A DNA stretch of 10,192 nt from Actinomycetes bacterium (lineage in GTDB: Bacteria; Actinomycetota; Acidimicrobiia; Acidimicrobiales; Microtrichaceae): NCBI GenBank assembly GCA_023437745.1, contig JAEZFI010000251.1, positions 1 to 10,192 on the forward strand, written 5' to 3'. The position numbers and the translations under genes were made by a program. Of the stretch, positions 1 to 5,760 are shown in pieces (positions within the stretch are counted from its first letter, which is position 1; each line of letters opens with the position of its first letter). The notes under the pieces are model-generated. The model was not told the origin of the DNA. It saw only the letters and a list, made by a program, of their open reading frames with translations, and made no database searches.

Positions 1-1205
1 GGCGTCCCCTCCGCCCGACGGTCGACCTGGTCTCCGGCCTCCACCACGTCCCGGCGTCGCTCGCCTCGCTCCCGGCGGCGCTCACCGGGCGGCTCCGCCC
101 GGCGCGTCATGCGCTCCCGTCCCGGCCCCTGGTGTGGGCTGCGCTGCTGCTCACGGTCCTGATCGGCGTGTCGCTCGTCGACCAGACCGGCCCTGCGGGC
201 GCGCCGCGCCTCACCGTCGGTCTCGCCGTCGTGGCGCTGGCGCTGCTGTGGACGTTCACGATGCGTGCGCTCATGCAGCGGAACTGGGATCGCGCCAGCT
301 TCCGGCTGCCGATCAGCCTCGACGCCGAGGTCGGCGGGCGATCGTTGCGCACCTGGGACGGCTCACCGTCCGGGCTCGCCGTGGCCGGCGACGCCGGCGA
401 CCTGCGCCGCGGCGACGAGGTCGAGGTCGTGCTGCACCTCGACGACGGCTCGGAGGTGGTGGGCCATGGACGCGTGACGAGCCGGCGAGCGATGACGTCG
501 GGCGCGCTGCTCGGGTTGTCGCTGCAGCTCGACGGCGATCACCTCGATCGGTGGCTGGGCCAGCTGTTCGACGGCAGCACCCCTGCGGCGCTGCCGCCCA
601 CGGTGGATCGGCGTGCCGCGGCGGCCCGGACCGTGGTGCCGGCCGAGGGATCGAGCGACGCCAGGGGAGCGCTCGCCCGGTGGGCGGACCGGCTCGGGAT
701 GGCGCTGGTGGGCGCAGTGTCCCTGGCCGTCCTCGGCGCACTCGTGCTCGTGATGATGGGCTTCCGTCCGCTCGTGATCCGCAGCGGATCGATGGTGCCG
801 ACCCTCGGCGTGGGCGATGTGGTCCTCGCGGAGCAGGTGCGTGCCGGCGACGTGGCGGTCGGCGACGTGGTGACCCACTTCCAGTCGGCGCACACCGGGG
901 ACAGCCTGACGCACCGTGTCCGCTCGATCAGCTCGACGCCCGAGGGCCTGCTCATCGAGACCCGGGGCGACGCGAACCCGGCGAGCGAGCAGTGGACGAT
1001 CGACCCGGACGCGATGGTCGGTCGGATGTGGTGGTCGATCCCGTGGATCGGCGCGCCGTCGACGGCACTGCGGACCTCGGTCGGTCAGTTCGCCGTCTCC
1101 ATGGCGGTCGTGGCGCTGATCGCCGTGGCGGTCCTTCGCGCCCGGCCCGAGCGGCGGGCCGTGGCGTCGGGTCAGCTCGGGATCAGTCCTCCACCGGTTC
1201 GCTGA
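1..1205 (+). CDS. PilZ domain - SipW/SEC11-type signal peptidase I fusion protein (5' partial)
   Basis: The frame is open from nucleotide 3 with no stop, so the gene starts outside the window; GTG 132 is only an internal candidate start. Counting from that GTG as residue 1, the order is: two membrane segments (about 1-17 and 27-47); a PilZ domain with the RxxxR motif (R54, R58) and DxSxxG motif (D76, S78, G81) that bind c-di-GMP in this family; a linker; a third membrane segment (about 189-215); an S26B signal peptidase domain; and a last membrane segment (about 317-335). The peptidase has Ser220 in SGSM, His261 in THRV in place of the bacterial Lys, and Asp280 in GDAN, the Ser-His set of SipW and ER SEC11. 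It should cleave signal peptides outside the membrane. Membrane helices before PilZ recall BcsA-like glycosyltransferases, so the missing N-terminus might be one; that is inference. It overlaps the convergent transporter gene by 23 bp. Confidence 0.85.
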   Translation, partial: RPLRPTVDLVSGLHHVPASLASLPAALTGRLRPARHALPSRPLVWAALLLTVLIGVSLVDQTGPAGAPRLTVGLAVVALALLWTFTMRALMQRNWDRASFRLPISLDAEVGGRSLRTWDGSPSGLAVAGDAGDLRRGDEVEVVLHLDDGSEVVGHGRVTSRRAMTSGALLGLSLQLDGDHLDRWLGQLFDGSTPAALPPTVDRRAAAARTVVPAEGSSDARGALARWADRLGMALVGAVSLAVLGALVLVMMGFRPLVIRSGSMVPTLGVGDVVLAEQVRAGDVAVGDVVTHFQSAHTGDSLTHRVRSISSTPEGLLIETRGDANPASEQWTIDPDAMVGRMWWSIPWIGAPSTALRTSVGQFAVSMAVVALIAVAVLRARPERRAVASGQLGISPPPVR

Positions 1206-1207
1206 TC
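1181..1207. terminator. Inverted repeat holding the stop codons of both convergent genes
   Basis: GATCAG (1181-1186) and CTGATC (1202-1207) form a perfect 6-bp inverted repeat around a 15-nt loop. The two arms hold the TGA stops of the minus-strand transporter and the plus-strand signal peptidase, so both genes end in the same C-TGA-TC context. It may act as a weak bidirectional terminator. The stem is short and no T-tract follows. Confidence 0.3.
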
Positions 1208-2124
1208 GGGAGGAGCTCGGTCCGCCGGCCGCTGCGGGCGTCCCCGAGGATCACGATGGCCAGGGCGAGGAGCACGATGCCGATGCCGACGACCTGCGTG
1301 CCGTTCACCGGCTGATCCAGCCACCACGCCGCTGCCGCGGTCGAGATCACCGGCATCAGGAGCGTCAGCAGCGACGACAGCGAGATCGCCGTGTGCTCGT
1401 GCGCCCAGTTGACGAGGAGGTGCCCGGACCCCGGGACGACCACCACGAGCAGCAGCCACCCGAACGTGTCGGCGCCGAGCCCGCCCTCGCCCTGCCCCGT
1501 GAGCTGGCCCGTCGCGAGTGCGAGCGGGGCCACGAGCACGCACCCGACGATCATCACCACGGTCATGTACTCGAGCGTGTCGAGCCGCTGGCGCGCCGTC
1601 TTCGACGCGATGAAGTACCAGGCCCACGCGAAGAGGGCGACGAACGCCATCACCTCGCCGAAGACGGTGACGAGGCCGGTCGCCGAGGACCCGCGCATCA
1701 CCACGACGATGCCCACGATCGCCACGCCGGTGCACACCACGTGTCGCCGGGTGATCCGTTCCCCGAACAGGGCACCGGCGAAGAGCAGGATCACGACGGG
1801 CTGCAGGGCCGAGATCGTCGTGGCGTCCGCGAGGGTCGTGTGCTTCACCGCGAGGAAGAATGAGCAGATGTCGAGGGCGAACGCCGTGGCCCCGATCCAG
1901 CCCAGGCGGAAGCTCCTCAGGCTCAGCCGCCCGCCCCGTGCGTAGAGGACGACGCAGTACAGGATCGCTGCCATCCAGAGGCGGTGGAACGCGATGCCCA
2001 GGCCGCCCAGCGGCACCTTCGCGACGAGCACGTTGCCCAGGCCCCACAGGACGTTCGCGGCGAGTGCCGCGCTGATCCCTGCAGGCGTCGAGCGGTTGGC
2101 GACGACCTCCGGTGGGGAGGTCAC
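1183..2124 (-). CDS. EamA/DMT-family transporter, 10 membrane segments
   Basis: The product is a 313-residue, almost entirely hydrophobic inner-membrane protein. It shows the two tandem five-helix EamA repeats of the drug/metabolite transporter superfamily. Family marks include the first-helix pattern ALAANVLWGLGNVLVAK, the ISALQPVVILLFAGALFGERI segment at the end of repeat 1, and its counterpart LLTLLMPVISTAAAAWW near the end of repeat 2. The substrate cannot be read from sequence; relatives export amino acids, metabolites or drugs. The start is GTG 2124. No Shine-Dalgarno sequence precedes it and the frame stays open upstream, but the first membrane helix begins about 20 residues later, which fits. 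It is divergent from arsC with 21 bp between starts, so the two promoters must overlap each other or the genes. Confidence 0.85.
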   Translation of the reverse strand: MTSPPEVVANRSTPAGISAALAANVLWGLGNVLVAKVPLGGLGIAFHRLWMAAILYCVVLYARGGRLSLRSFRLGWIGATAFALDICSFFLAVKHTTLADATTISALQPVVILLFAGALFGERITRRHVVCTGVAIVGIVVVMRGSSATGLVTVFGEVMAFVALFAWAWYFIASKTARQRLDTLEYMTVVMIVGCVLVAPLALATGQLTGQGEGGLGADTFGWLLLVVVVPGSGHLLVNWAHEHTAISLSSLLTLLMPVISTAAAAWWLDQPVNGTQVVGIGIVLLALAIVILGDARSGRRTELLPISEPVED

Positions 2125-2145
2125 GTGGGGGATAGCGTGACCGGC

Positions 2146-2499
2146 ATGGCGGTCACGATCTACCACAACCCCAACTGCTCGACCTCCCGTCACGCCACGA
2201 GCGAGGCGGAGCGCCTCGGCACCTCCACCGACGTGGTGCAGTACCTCAAGGCGCCGTTGGACCGCGATCAGCTGCTGGACCTCATGGCCAAGCTCGAGGA
2301 CCCGCCCGCCGACCTGGTCCGCAAGGACGGGTTCTTCTCGGATCTCGGGCTCGACGCAGCCGACTACACGGAGCCCGACGCGATCGCCGACCTCCTGGTG
2401 GAGCACCCACGGCTGATGCAGCGGCCGGTCCTGGTGAAGGGCGACGCAGCGATCATCGGCCGTCCGAAGGACCGCGTGGAGGCGTTCCTCGCCGGCTGA
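2146..2499 (+). CDS. arsC: ArsC-family arsenate reductase (glutaredoxin type)
   Basis: This 117-residue thioredoxin-fold protein matches E. coli plasmid-type ArsC along its length. Its N-terminus reads TIYHNPNCSTSR, with catalytic Cys11. Arg59, Arg93 (in QRPVLV) and Arg106 (in GRP) fall exactly one position before the E. coli arsenate-binding arginines 60, 94 and 107. In the family the cysteine forms a thiolate-arsenate adduct that glutathione and glutaredoxin reduce to arsenite; actinobacteria usually use mycothiol, so the reductant here is open. Some YffB/Spx-like relatives share the fold, but the full set of arginines favours a real reductase. ATG 2146 matches family starts. GTG 2137, with GGGGGA 4 nt upstream, would add three residues. 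No arsR, arsB or acr3 gene is visible, so an isolated detoxification gene is likely. Confidence 0.85.
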   Translation: MAVTIYHNPNCSTSRHATSEAERLGTSTDVVQYLKAPLDRDQLLDLMAKLEDPPADLVRKDGFFSDLGLDAADYTEPDAIADLLVEHPRLMQRPVLVKGDAAIIGRPKDRVEAFLAG

Positions 2500-2511
2500 T
2501 CCCGTGGGGCG

Positions 2512-2531
2512 ACGAGCCGCTCGGGGCTCGT
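2512..2531 (+). terminator. Hairpin downstream of arsC
   Basis: ACGAGCC (2512-2518) pairs perfectly with GGCTCGT (2525-2531) across a 6-nt loop. Flanking wobble and C-G pairs could lengthen the stem to about 10 bp. It begins 12 nt after the arsC stop, where a terminator is expected. The following bases (TGTCTGG) are not a real T-tract, so intrinsic termination would be weak. Confidence 0.45.
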
Positions 2532-2559
2532 TGTCTGGAACTGGAACGCGTTCTAGTCT
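2531..2559 (+). promoter_or_regulatory. Candidate sigma-A-like promoter of the P450 gene
   Basis: TTGTCT (2531-2536) and TAGTCT (2554-2559) are separated by 17 bp, about 43 bp before the P450 start. They match the TTGACA and TATAAT consensus at 4 and 3 of 6 positions. The KstR-like operator occupies the spacer and touches the -10 hexamer, a position suited to repression. The call is tentative because GC-rich actinobacterial promoters are poorly conserved. Confidence 0.35.
2542..2555. promoter_or_regulatory. KstR-type operator (TnnAACnnGTTnnA)
   Basis: TGGAACGCGTTCTA fits every fixed position of the KstR consensus TnnAACnnGTTnnA. Its core GAACGCGTTC is a perfect 10-bp palindrome. KstR is the TetR-family repressor that controls cholesterol and steroid catabolism in mycobacteria and rhodococci; it is released by cholesterol-derived CoA thioesters, and the CYP125 gene is one of its targets. 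The site lies 46 bp before a CYP125-like gene. The match is direct; binding by a KstR homologue is inferred, and other TetR-type regulators could use a similar palindrome. Confidence 0.6.
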
Positions 2560-2601
2560 GGCCCCCGGCGGCCGATCCGGAGGCCGCCTGCCACGGGGGG
2601 A

Positions 2602-3867
2602 ATGACGGTGTCGCTCGTAGATGACCACCTGCTGGATCCCGAGGTGTTCCAACGCCTCGGTCACCACGACCTCTTCACGCAGCTGCGTGCGGAGGATCCG
2701 GTCCACTGGACCGAGGAGGTCGCCGGCAAGGGCTTCTGGTCGATCACCAAGCACGCGGACCTCGGCCTCATCAACCGCGATGCGACCGGCTTCAGCTCGG
2801 AGGCCGCGGGCGTCAACCTCGTCGACCCCGAGAACTTCACGCCCGGCTACGACATGCGCGGGAAGATCATGCTGATGACCGACCCGCCGAAGCACACTCG
2901 GCTGCGGCTGCTGGTCAACAAGGGCTTCACGCCCCGCATGATCAACATGATCGAGCAGCACCTGCGGTACCGGGCCGAGCTGATCGTGGACGAGGTCATC
3001 GAGAAGGGCCAGTGCGACTTCGTGACGCAGATCGCCGCGGAGCTGCCGCTCCAGGCCATCGCCGAGATCATGGGCGTGCCCCAGGACGAGCGCCACCTCC
3101 TCTTCGACTGGTCGAACCGCATGGTCGGCGCCGACGACCCGGAGTACAACGAGGGCGATCCCGAGGACGCCACGAACGCTGCGGCCGAGCTGTACCTGTA
3201 CGCCAGCGCACTCGGTGCACAGCGCCGGGAGGACCCACGCGAGGACATCGTCACCACGCTGATCAACGCCGAGATCGACGGCGACCGGCTCACCCACGAG
3301 GAGTTCGAGATCTTCATGCTCCTCCTCACCGTCGCCGGCAACGAGACCACGCGGAACGCCACGGCGCACGGGATGGTGGCGCTGATGGAGAACCCCGACG
3401 AGTTCGCCAAGCTCTGCTCCGACCCCGACCGCTACATCGACGCGGCGGTCGAGGAGGTGCTGCGGTGGGCGACGCCGGTCCTGCACTTCCGCCGGCAGGC
3501 CACCCGCGACCTCGAATTGCGCGACAAGGTGATCAAGGCGGGGGACAAGGTCGTGATGTGGCACATCTCGGCCAACCGCGACGAAGAGGTCTTCGACGAC
3601 CCGTTCCGCTTCGACATCGAGCGGTCGCCGAACGACCACATCGCCTTCGGTGGCGGCGGTGCGCACTTCTGCCTGGGCGCCAACCTCGCCCGCATGGAGC
3701 TGCGGCTCGTGTTCCGTGAGATCGCCGAGCGCATGAGCTCGATGCGCATGGCCGGCAACCCGGAGCGGTTGCGCTCGAACTTCATCGGCGGGATCAAGCA
3801 CATCCCCGTCGAGTTCGACGCCGGCGCCCGCCGGCACCCCGCGCCCGTCTCGGCTGCCGGCGGCTGA
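2602..3867 (+). CDS. Cytochrome P450, CYP125/CYP142-like (probable steroid side-chain monooxygenase)
   Basis: This 421-residue soluble bacterial P450 is complete. The visible motifs are: C-helix heme-propionate segment PPKHTRLR (95-102); I-helix oxygen-activation motif AGNETTRN (245-252); ExxR pair E285/R288; and the heme loop FGGGGAHFCLGANLAR (349-364) with thiolate ligand Cys357. The VAGNETTRN I-helix, DEEVF-DPF block and the NPERLRSNFIGGIKH tail closely recall mycobacterial CYP125/CYP142, which oxidise the C26/27 carbon of cholesterol using ferredoxin and ferredoxin reductase. A linalool- or fatty-acid-type substrate is not excluded. A KstR-type operator lies upstream and supports the steroid reading. 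No redox partner gene is in the window. ATG 2602 sits only 1 nt after GGGGGG (2595-2600), whereas in-frame GTG 2608 is 7 nt away, so the protein may begin two residues later. Confidence 0.9.
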   Translation: MTVSLVDDHLLDPEVFQRLGHHDLFTQLRAEDPVHWTEEVAGKGFWSITKHADLGLINRDATGFSSEAAGVNLVDPENFTPGYDMRGKIMLMTDPPKHTRLRLLVNKGFTPRMINMIEQHLRYRAELIVDEVIEKGQCDFVTQIAAELPLQAIAEIMGVPQDERHLLFDWSNRMVGADDPEYNEGDPEDATNAAAELYLYASALGAQRREDPREDIVTTLINAEIDGDRLTHEEFEIFMLLLTVAGNETTRNATAHGMVALMENPDEFAKLCSDPDRYIDAAVEEVLRWATPVLHFRRQATRDLELRDKVIKAGDKVVMWHISANRDEEVFDDPFRFDIERSPNDHIAFGGGGAHFCLGANLARMELRLVFREIAERMSSMRMAGNPERLRSNFIGGIKHIPVEFDAGARRHPAPVSAAGG

Positions 3868-3885
3868 GCCCTTGACGCCGCCGGC
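3856..3885 (+). terminator. 9-bp GC hairpin with the P450 stop codon in its loop
   Basis: GCCGGCGGC (3856-3864) pairs perfectly with GCCGCCGGC (3877-3885) around a 12-nt loop. The loop starts with the P450 TGA stop (3865-3867). No T-tract follows, so it may be a Rho-type pause, an mRNA 3'-end protector, or a barrier between the P450 and the Hsp20-like gene. It covers the DNA just before GTG 3886, which argues against that codon as the Hsp20 start. Confidence 0.5.
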
Positions 3886-3906
3886 GTGCGGGTGGACGGT
3901 CGAGAG

Positions 3907-4293
3907 ATGAACGTCTCGCCTCCTTCCCACCGCCAGGTCGTCGACGCGACCGCCGCCACCGAAGCGGTGATGGCGCCGCAACGTGTGCCGGTCAACGTCT
4001 ACGCGGCGCCGTCGGCGCTCGTCGTCGTGGCACCGCTGCCCGCGGTGCAGCCCGAGGACGTGATGGTCGAGCTGCGGCCCGGTGTGCTGCGGTTCTGGGC
4101 CCACCTCCGGAGTGCCGGCCCGCGGGAGCACCTGATCCACGAGTGGGAGTACGGCGGGTACGAGCGCGAGCTGGATCTGCCCGACGGCTACGGCAGCGGC
4201 GTCGAGGCCTCGCTCGCCAACGGCCAGCTGGCCATCCGCGTGCTGGCCGGTGCCCACGCCGGGGACATGGCGATCTCGCCGACCGCACTCTGA
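3907..4293 (+). CDS. Small heat shock protein, Hsp20/alpha-crystallin domain
   Basis: The 128-residue product has an alpha-crystallin domain from about residue 28 to 113. It is seen in VNVYAAPSALVVVAPLPAVQ followed by PEDVMVEL, in YGGYERELDLPDG (82-94), and in the signature A-x-x-x-N-G-x-L (A101, N105, G106, L108). Family members form oligomers that hold unfolding proteins until Hsp70/ClpB systems refold them. The N-terminal arm is short (about 27 residues) and the usual C-terminal I-x-I/V anchoring motif is not visible, so large oligomers may not form. ATG 3907 has only a weak purine stretch (GAGAG) next to it; GTG 3886 or ATG 3970 are alternatives. It lies 39 bp after the P450 on the same strand but beyond a hairpin. 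No HspR (HAIR) or CIRCE site was found before it. Confidence 0.75.
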   Translation: MNVSPPSHRQVVDATAATEAVMAPQRVPVNVYAAPSALVVVAPLPAVQPEDVMVELRPGVLRFWAHLRSAGPREHLIHEWEYGGYERELDLPDGYGSGVEASLANGQLAIRVLAGAHAGDMAISPTAL

Positions 4294-4295
4294 GC

Positions 4296-4316
4296 GTCCG
4301 GCTGCTGAGGCCCGAC
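4296..4316. terminator. Imperfect hairpin between convergent gene ends
   Basis: GTCCGGC (4296-4302) pairs with GCCCGAC (4310-4316) with one mismatch and a 7-nt loop. It fills the 28-bp gap between the Hsp20-like stop and the end of the HNH fragment on the other strand. Position is the main support; the stem is imperfect and has no T-tract. Confidence 0.25.
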
Positions 4317-4321
4317 ACGGG

Positions 4322-4783
4322 TCATCCGCCCCGGTGCCGGAGGCGGTGGCAGCGGCTGCACTTGGTCTCGAGCTCGTCGATGACGGTGCGGCGGCTCTGC
4401 TCGAACGGTGGTTCGTGGTGGGTCTGGAGGAACGTGGTGGCGCCGCATGGGCAGGCGGGTTGCCGTTCGCGCACGACGAGCTGCTGCCGGTCGGTGGGGT
4501 AGCGGTGTCGGCCTGAGACGTCGATGGGGTGGCTCTGGGCGTCGTGGATCATCGCTCGCAGGAACGACTGGGGGAGGAGGCGGGCGACGGCGTGGTCGCC
4601 GACGGGCGTGCCGTCGTGGAGGGTGTTGCCGTCGGCGCGGACGTGGACGATGACCTCGGTGGTGACGCGGGTGCCGCCGTGGGTGAGGAGGGGGGACACG
4701 GCGCGCTCCCGTGGTCGGCGGTCTGATGGACCGGGTTGGGGGAGGACGGGGAGGTGCGCTGCTTCGGAACGGACCCCCATCAC
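4322..4783 (-). pseudogene. C-terminal remnant of a 13E12/DUF222-family HNH endonuclease
   Basis: The 153-residue frame reads clearly as the C-terminal part of DUF222/13E12-type HNH proteins, which normally carry about 250-300 further N-terminal residues. Matching blocks are TEVIVHVRADGNTLHDGTPV (42-61), a SFLRAMIHDA helix (73-82), and the HNH part with His122/His123, the VIDELETKC strand, Cys142-x-x-Cys145 and His150. The first zinc pair reads C111-x-C113 where relatives have C-x-x-C, which looks like a one-residue loss. Residues 1-40 do not resemble the family, and an in-frame TAG at 4811-4813 closes the frame. No DUF222 half is found nearby. A truncated, probably inactive gene is most likely; a small stand-alone HNH protein from GTG 4783 or ATG 4780 is possible. 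Family members are often multicopy and scattered in actinobacteria. Confidence 0.6.
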
Positions 4784-4852
4784 TGCCGGTCGCGCTCCGC
4801 GCGACTGCGCCTAGGGACGGGGTGTGACAGTGGAGCCGGGGCCCTGTCGTGG

Positions 4853-4882
4853 CCACGGTCGGTGCGGGAAACGCGACCGTGG
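4853..4882 (-). terminator. 9-bp perfect inverted repeat after the hydrolase gene
   Basis: CCACGGTCG (4853-4861) and CGACCGTGG (4874-4882) form a perfect 9-bp stem with a 12-nt loop. It lies 47 bp downstream of the minus-strand hydrolase stop and upstream of the HNH remnant. It could terminate the metal-transporter/hydrolase transcript. It lacks a T-tract on the minus strand, so it could instead be a protein-binding palindrome. Confidence 0.4.
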
Positions 4883-4929
4883 ACGCGCTCACAACGCGCT
4901 GCGTGACGGAAGCCCGCCGCCGGACCCCC

Positions 4930-5658
4930 TCAGCAGCTCGCCCAGAACTCCGTGATGATCGCCGCGGCGCGGGCGGGGGACTGCAGCATCCACCAGTGGC
5001 CCTCGTCGGGCAGCTCCGCCACACGGGCACCGGTCCGCTCGGCCAGGCGCTGGGCCAGGGCCGGCGAACGGAACGGGTCCTGCATGGACTCCATCACCAG
5101 GCCGGGTCCACGGATCGAGTCGAGCCCGGGCCCCCACTCGATGCCGATCTCCGTGGCCGAGCGGTACAGCCCGAGGATCGCCTCGCCCATCGTCCGGTCG
5201 AAGGCAGCGGCCATCCCGTGGGCGCCGGACTCGGGCACGCCGATGCTCGCGAGCAGCGCTGCCCGCTCCTCGGTCGATGCGGTGACCATGCCGTCCATGA
5301 AGGCCTCGCCCTCGCCCGGGGTCTGCCACAGCCGCGCCATGTCGTGCCATCGGTGCTCGTCGGACAGGTCGCCGACGTCGAGGACCCACGACCTCACGTT
5401 CTCCGGGCGATCGGCGAGGACCCGCAGCGACAGCAGGGCGCCCCAGTCGTGTGCCACGAGATCGACCGCCTCGAACCCGGCGAGCTCGCCGGCGAGCCAG
5501 TCGGCGTAGCGGTGCATCGTGGGGTCGAAGCCCTCCGGCAACGACGAGCCGAACCCCGGCAACGCCAGCGTCACGACATCGTCGCGGTCCAAGTGCCCCA
5601 CGAGCGGACCCCACAGCGCGCTGGTCTCGGGAACTCCATGGACGAACACGGCGGTCAT
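4930..5658 (-). CDS. Alpha/beta hydrolase, epoxide hydrolase-like
   Basis: This 242-residue alpha/beta hydrolase has the oxyanion-hole motif HGVPE (7-11), LPGFGSS (33-39), and a nucleophile elbow VAHDWGA (68-74) with Asp71. An aspartate nucleophile with His-Asp-Trp-Gly is the mark of epoxide hydrolases and haloalkane dehalogenases rather than esterases. The likely triad is Asp71, Asp194 (in ESMQDPF) and His221 (in DEGHWW). A cap domain lies about 100-180. Epoxide opening fits the HGxPE motif best, but the substrate is unknown. ATG 5658 puts the first strand at the very N-terminus, as in short relatives, but has a poor ribosome binding site. GTG 5706 has GGAGGA 5 nt upstream and would add 16 Pro/Gly-rich residues. 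It follows the methyltransferase by 84 bp (36 bp from the GTG) and may end the same operon. Confidence 0.8.
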   Translation of the reverse strand: MTAVFVHGVPETSALWGPLVGHLDRDDVVTLALPGFGSSLPEGFDPTMHRYADWLAGELAGFEAVDLVAHDWGALLSLRVLADRPENVRSWVLDVGDLSDEHRWHDMARLWQTPGEGEAFMDGMVTASTEERAALLASIGVPESGAHGMAAAFDRTMGEAILGLYRSATEIGIEWGPGLDSIRGPGLVMESMQDPFRSPALAQRLAERTGARVAELPDEGHWWMLQSPARAAAIITEFWASC

Positions 5659-5683
5659 CCCGGCACCGTAACCCCCGTGCTCG

Positions 5684-5717
5684 GGAGGAGGTGCGTGGGC
5701 GGCCACCGACGTCCTCC
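5684..5717 (-). promoter_or_regulatory. Hairpin that would sequester the hydrolase Shine-Dalgarno and GTG start
   Basis: Read on the minus strand, GGAGGA (5717-5712) pairs with TCCTCC (5689-5684). Inside it, GTGG (5706-5703) pairs with CCAC (5698-5695) around a CCGC loop, leaving a symmetric 5x5 internal loop. The outer stem holds a strong Shine-Dalgarno sequence and the inner stem holds the candidate GTG start 5706. It could repress translation until opened. It could also be chance, since the TCCTCC arm encodes a proline run in the extended reading. Confidence 0.35.
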
Positions 5718-5731
5718 GGAGCTCGGGCGGG

Positions 5732-5760
5732 GGCCCGCGGCGTCAGCCGGTCCGCGGGCC
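5732..5760 (-). terminator. 9-bp GC hairpin with the methyltransferase stop codon in its loop
   Basis: GGCCCGCGG (5732-5740) and CCGCGGGCC (5752-5760) pair perfectly around an 11-nt loop that contains the methyltransferase stop (5743-5745). The layout copies that at the P450 3' end. It could attenuate transcription between methyltransferase and hydrolase, or stabilise the upstream mRNA. There is no T-tract on the minus strand. Confidence 0.45.

Noticed and set aside
3872..3906. Promoter for the Hsp20-like gene starting at TTGACG (3872)
   Set aside because: No -10-like hexamer lies at 16-18 bp, and TTGACG falls in the loop and arm of the P450-end hairpin.
1183..4257. A 1024-codon open frame on the minus strand across the transporter, arsC, P450 and Hsp20-like genes
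   Set aside because: Only the part from GTG 2124 to the stop reads as a real protein. The rest is a His/Val/Arg-rich shadow of the plus-strand genes, which have clear family motifs.
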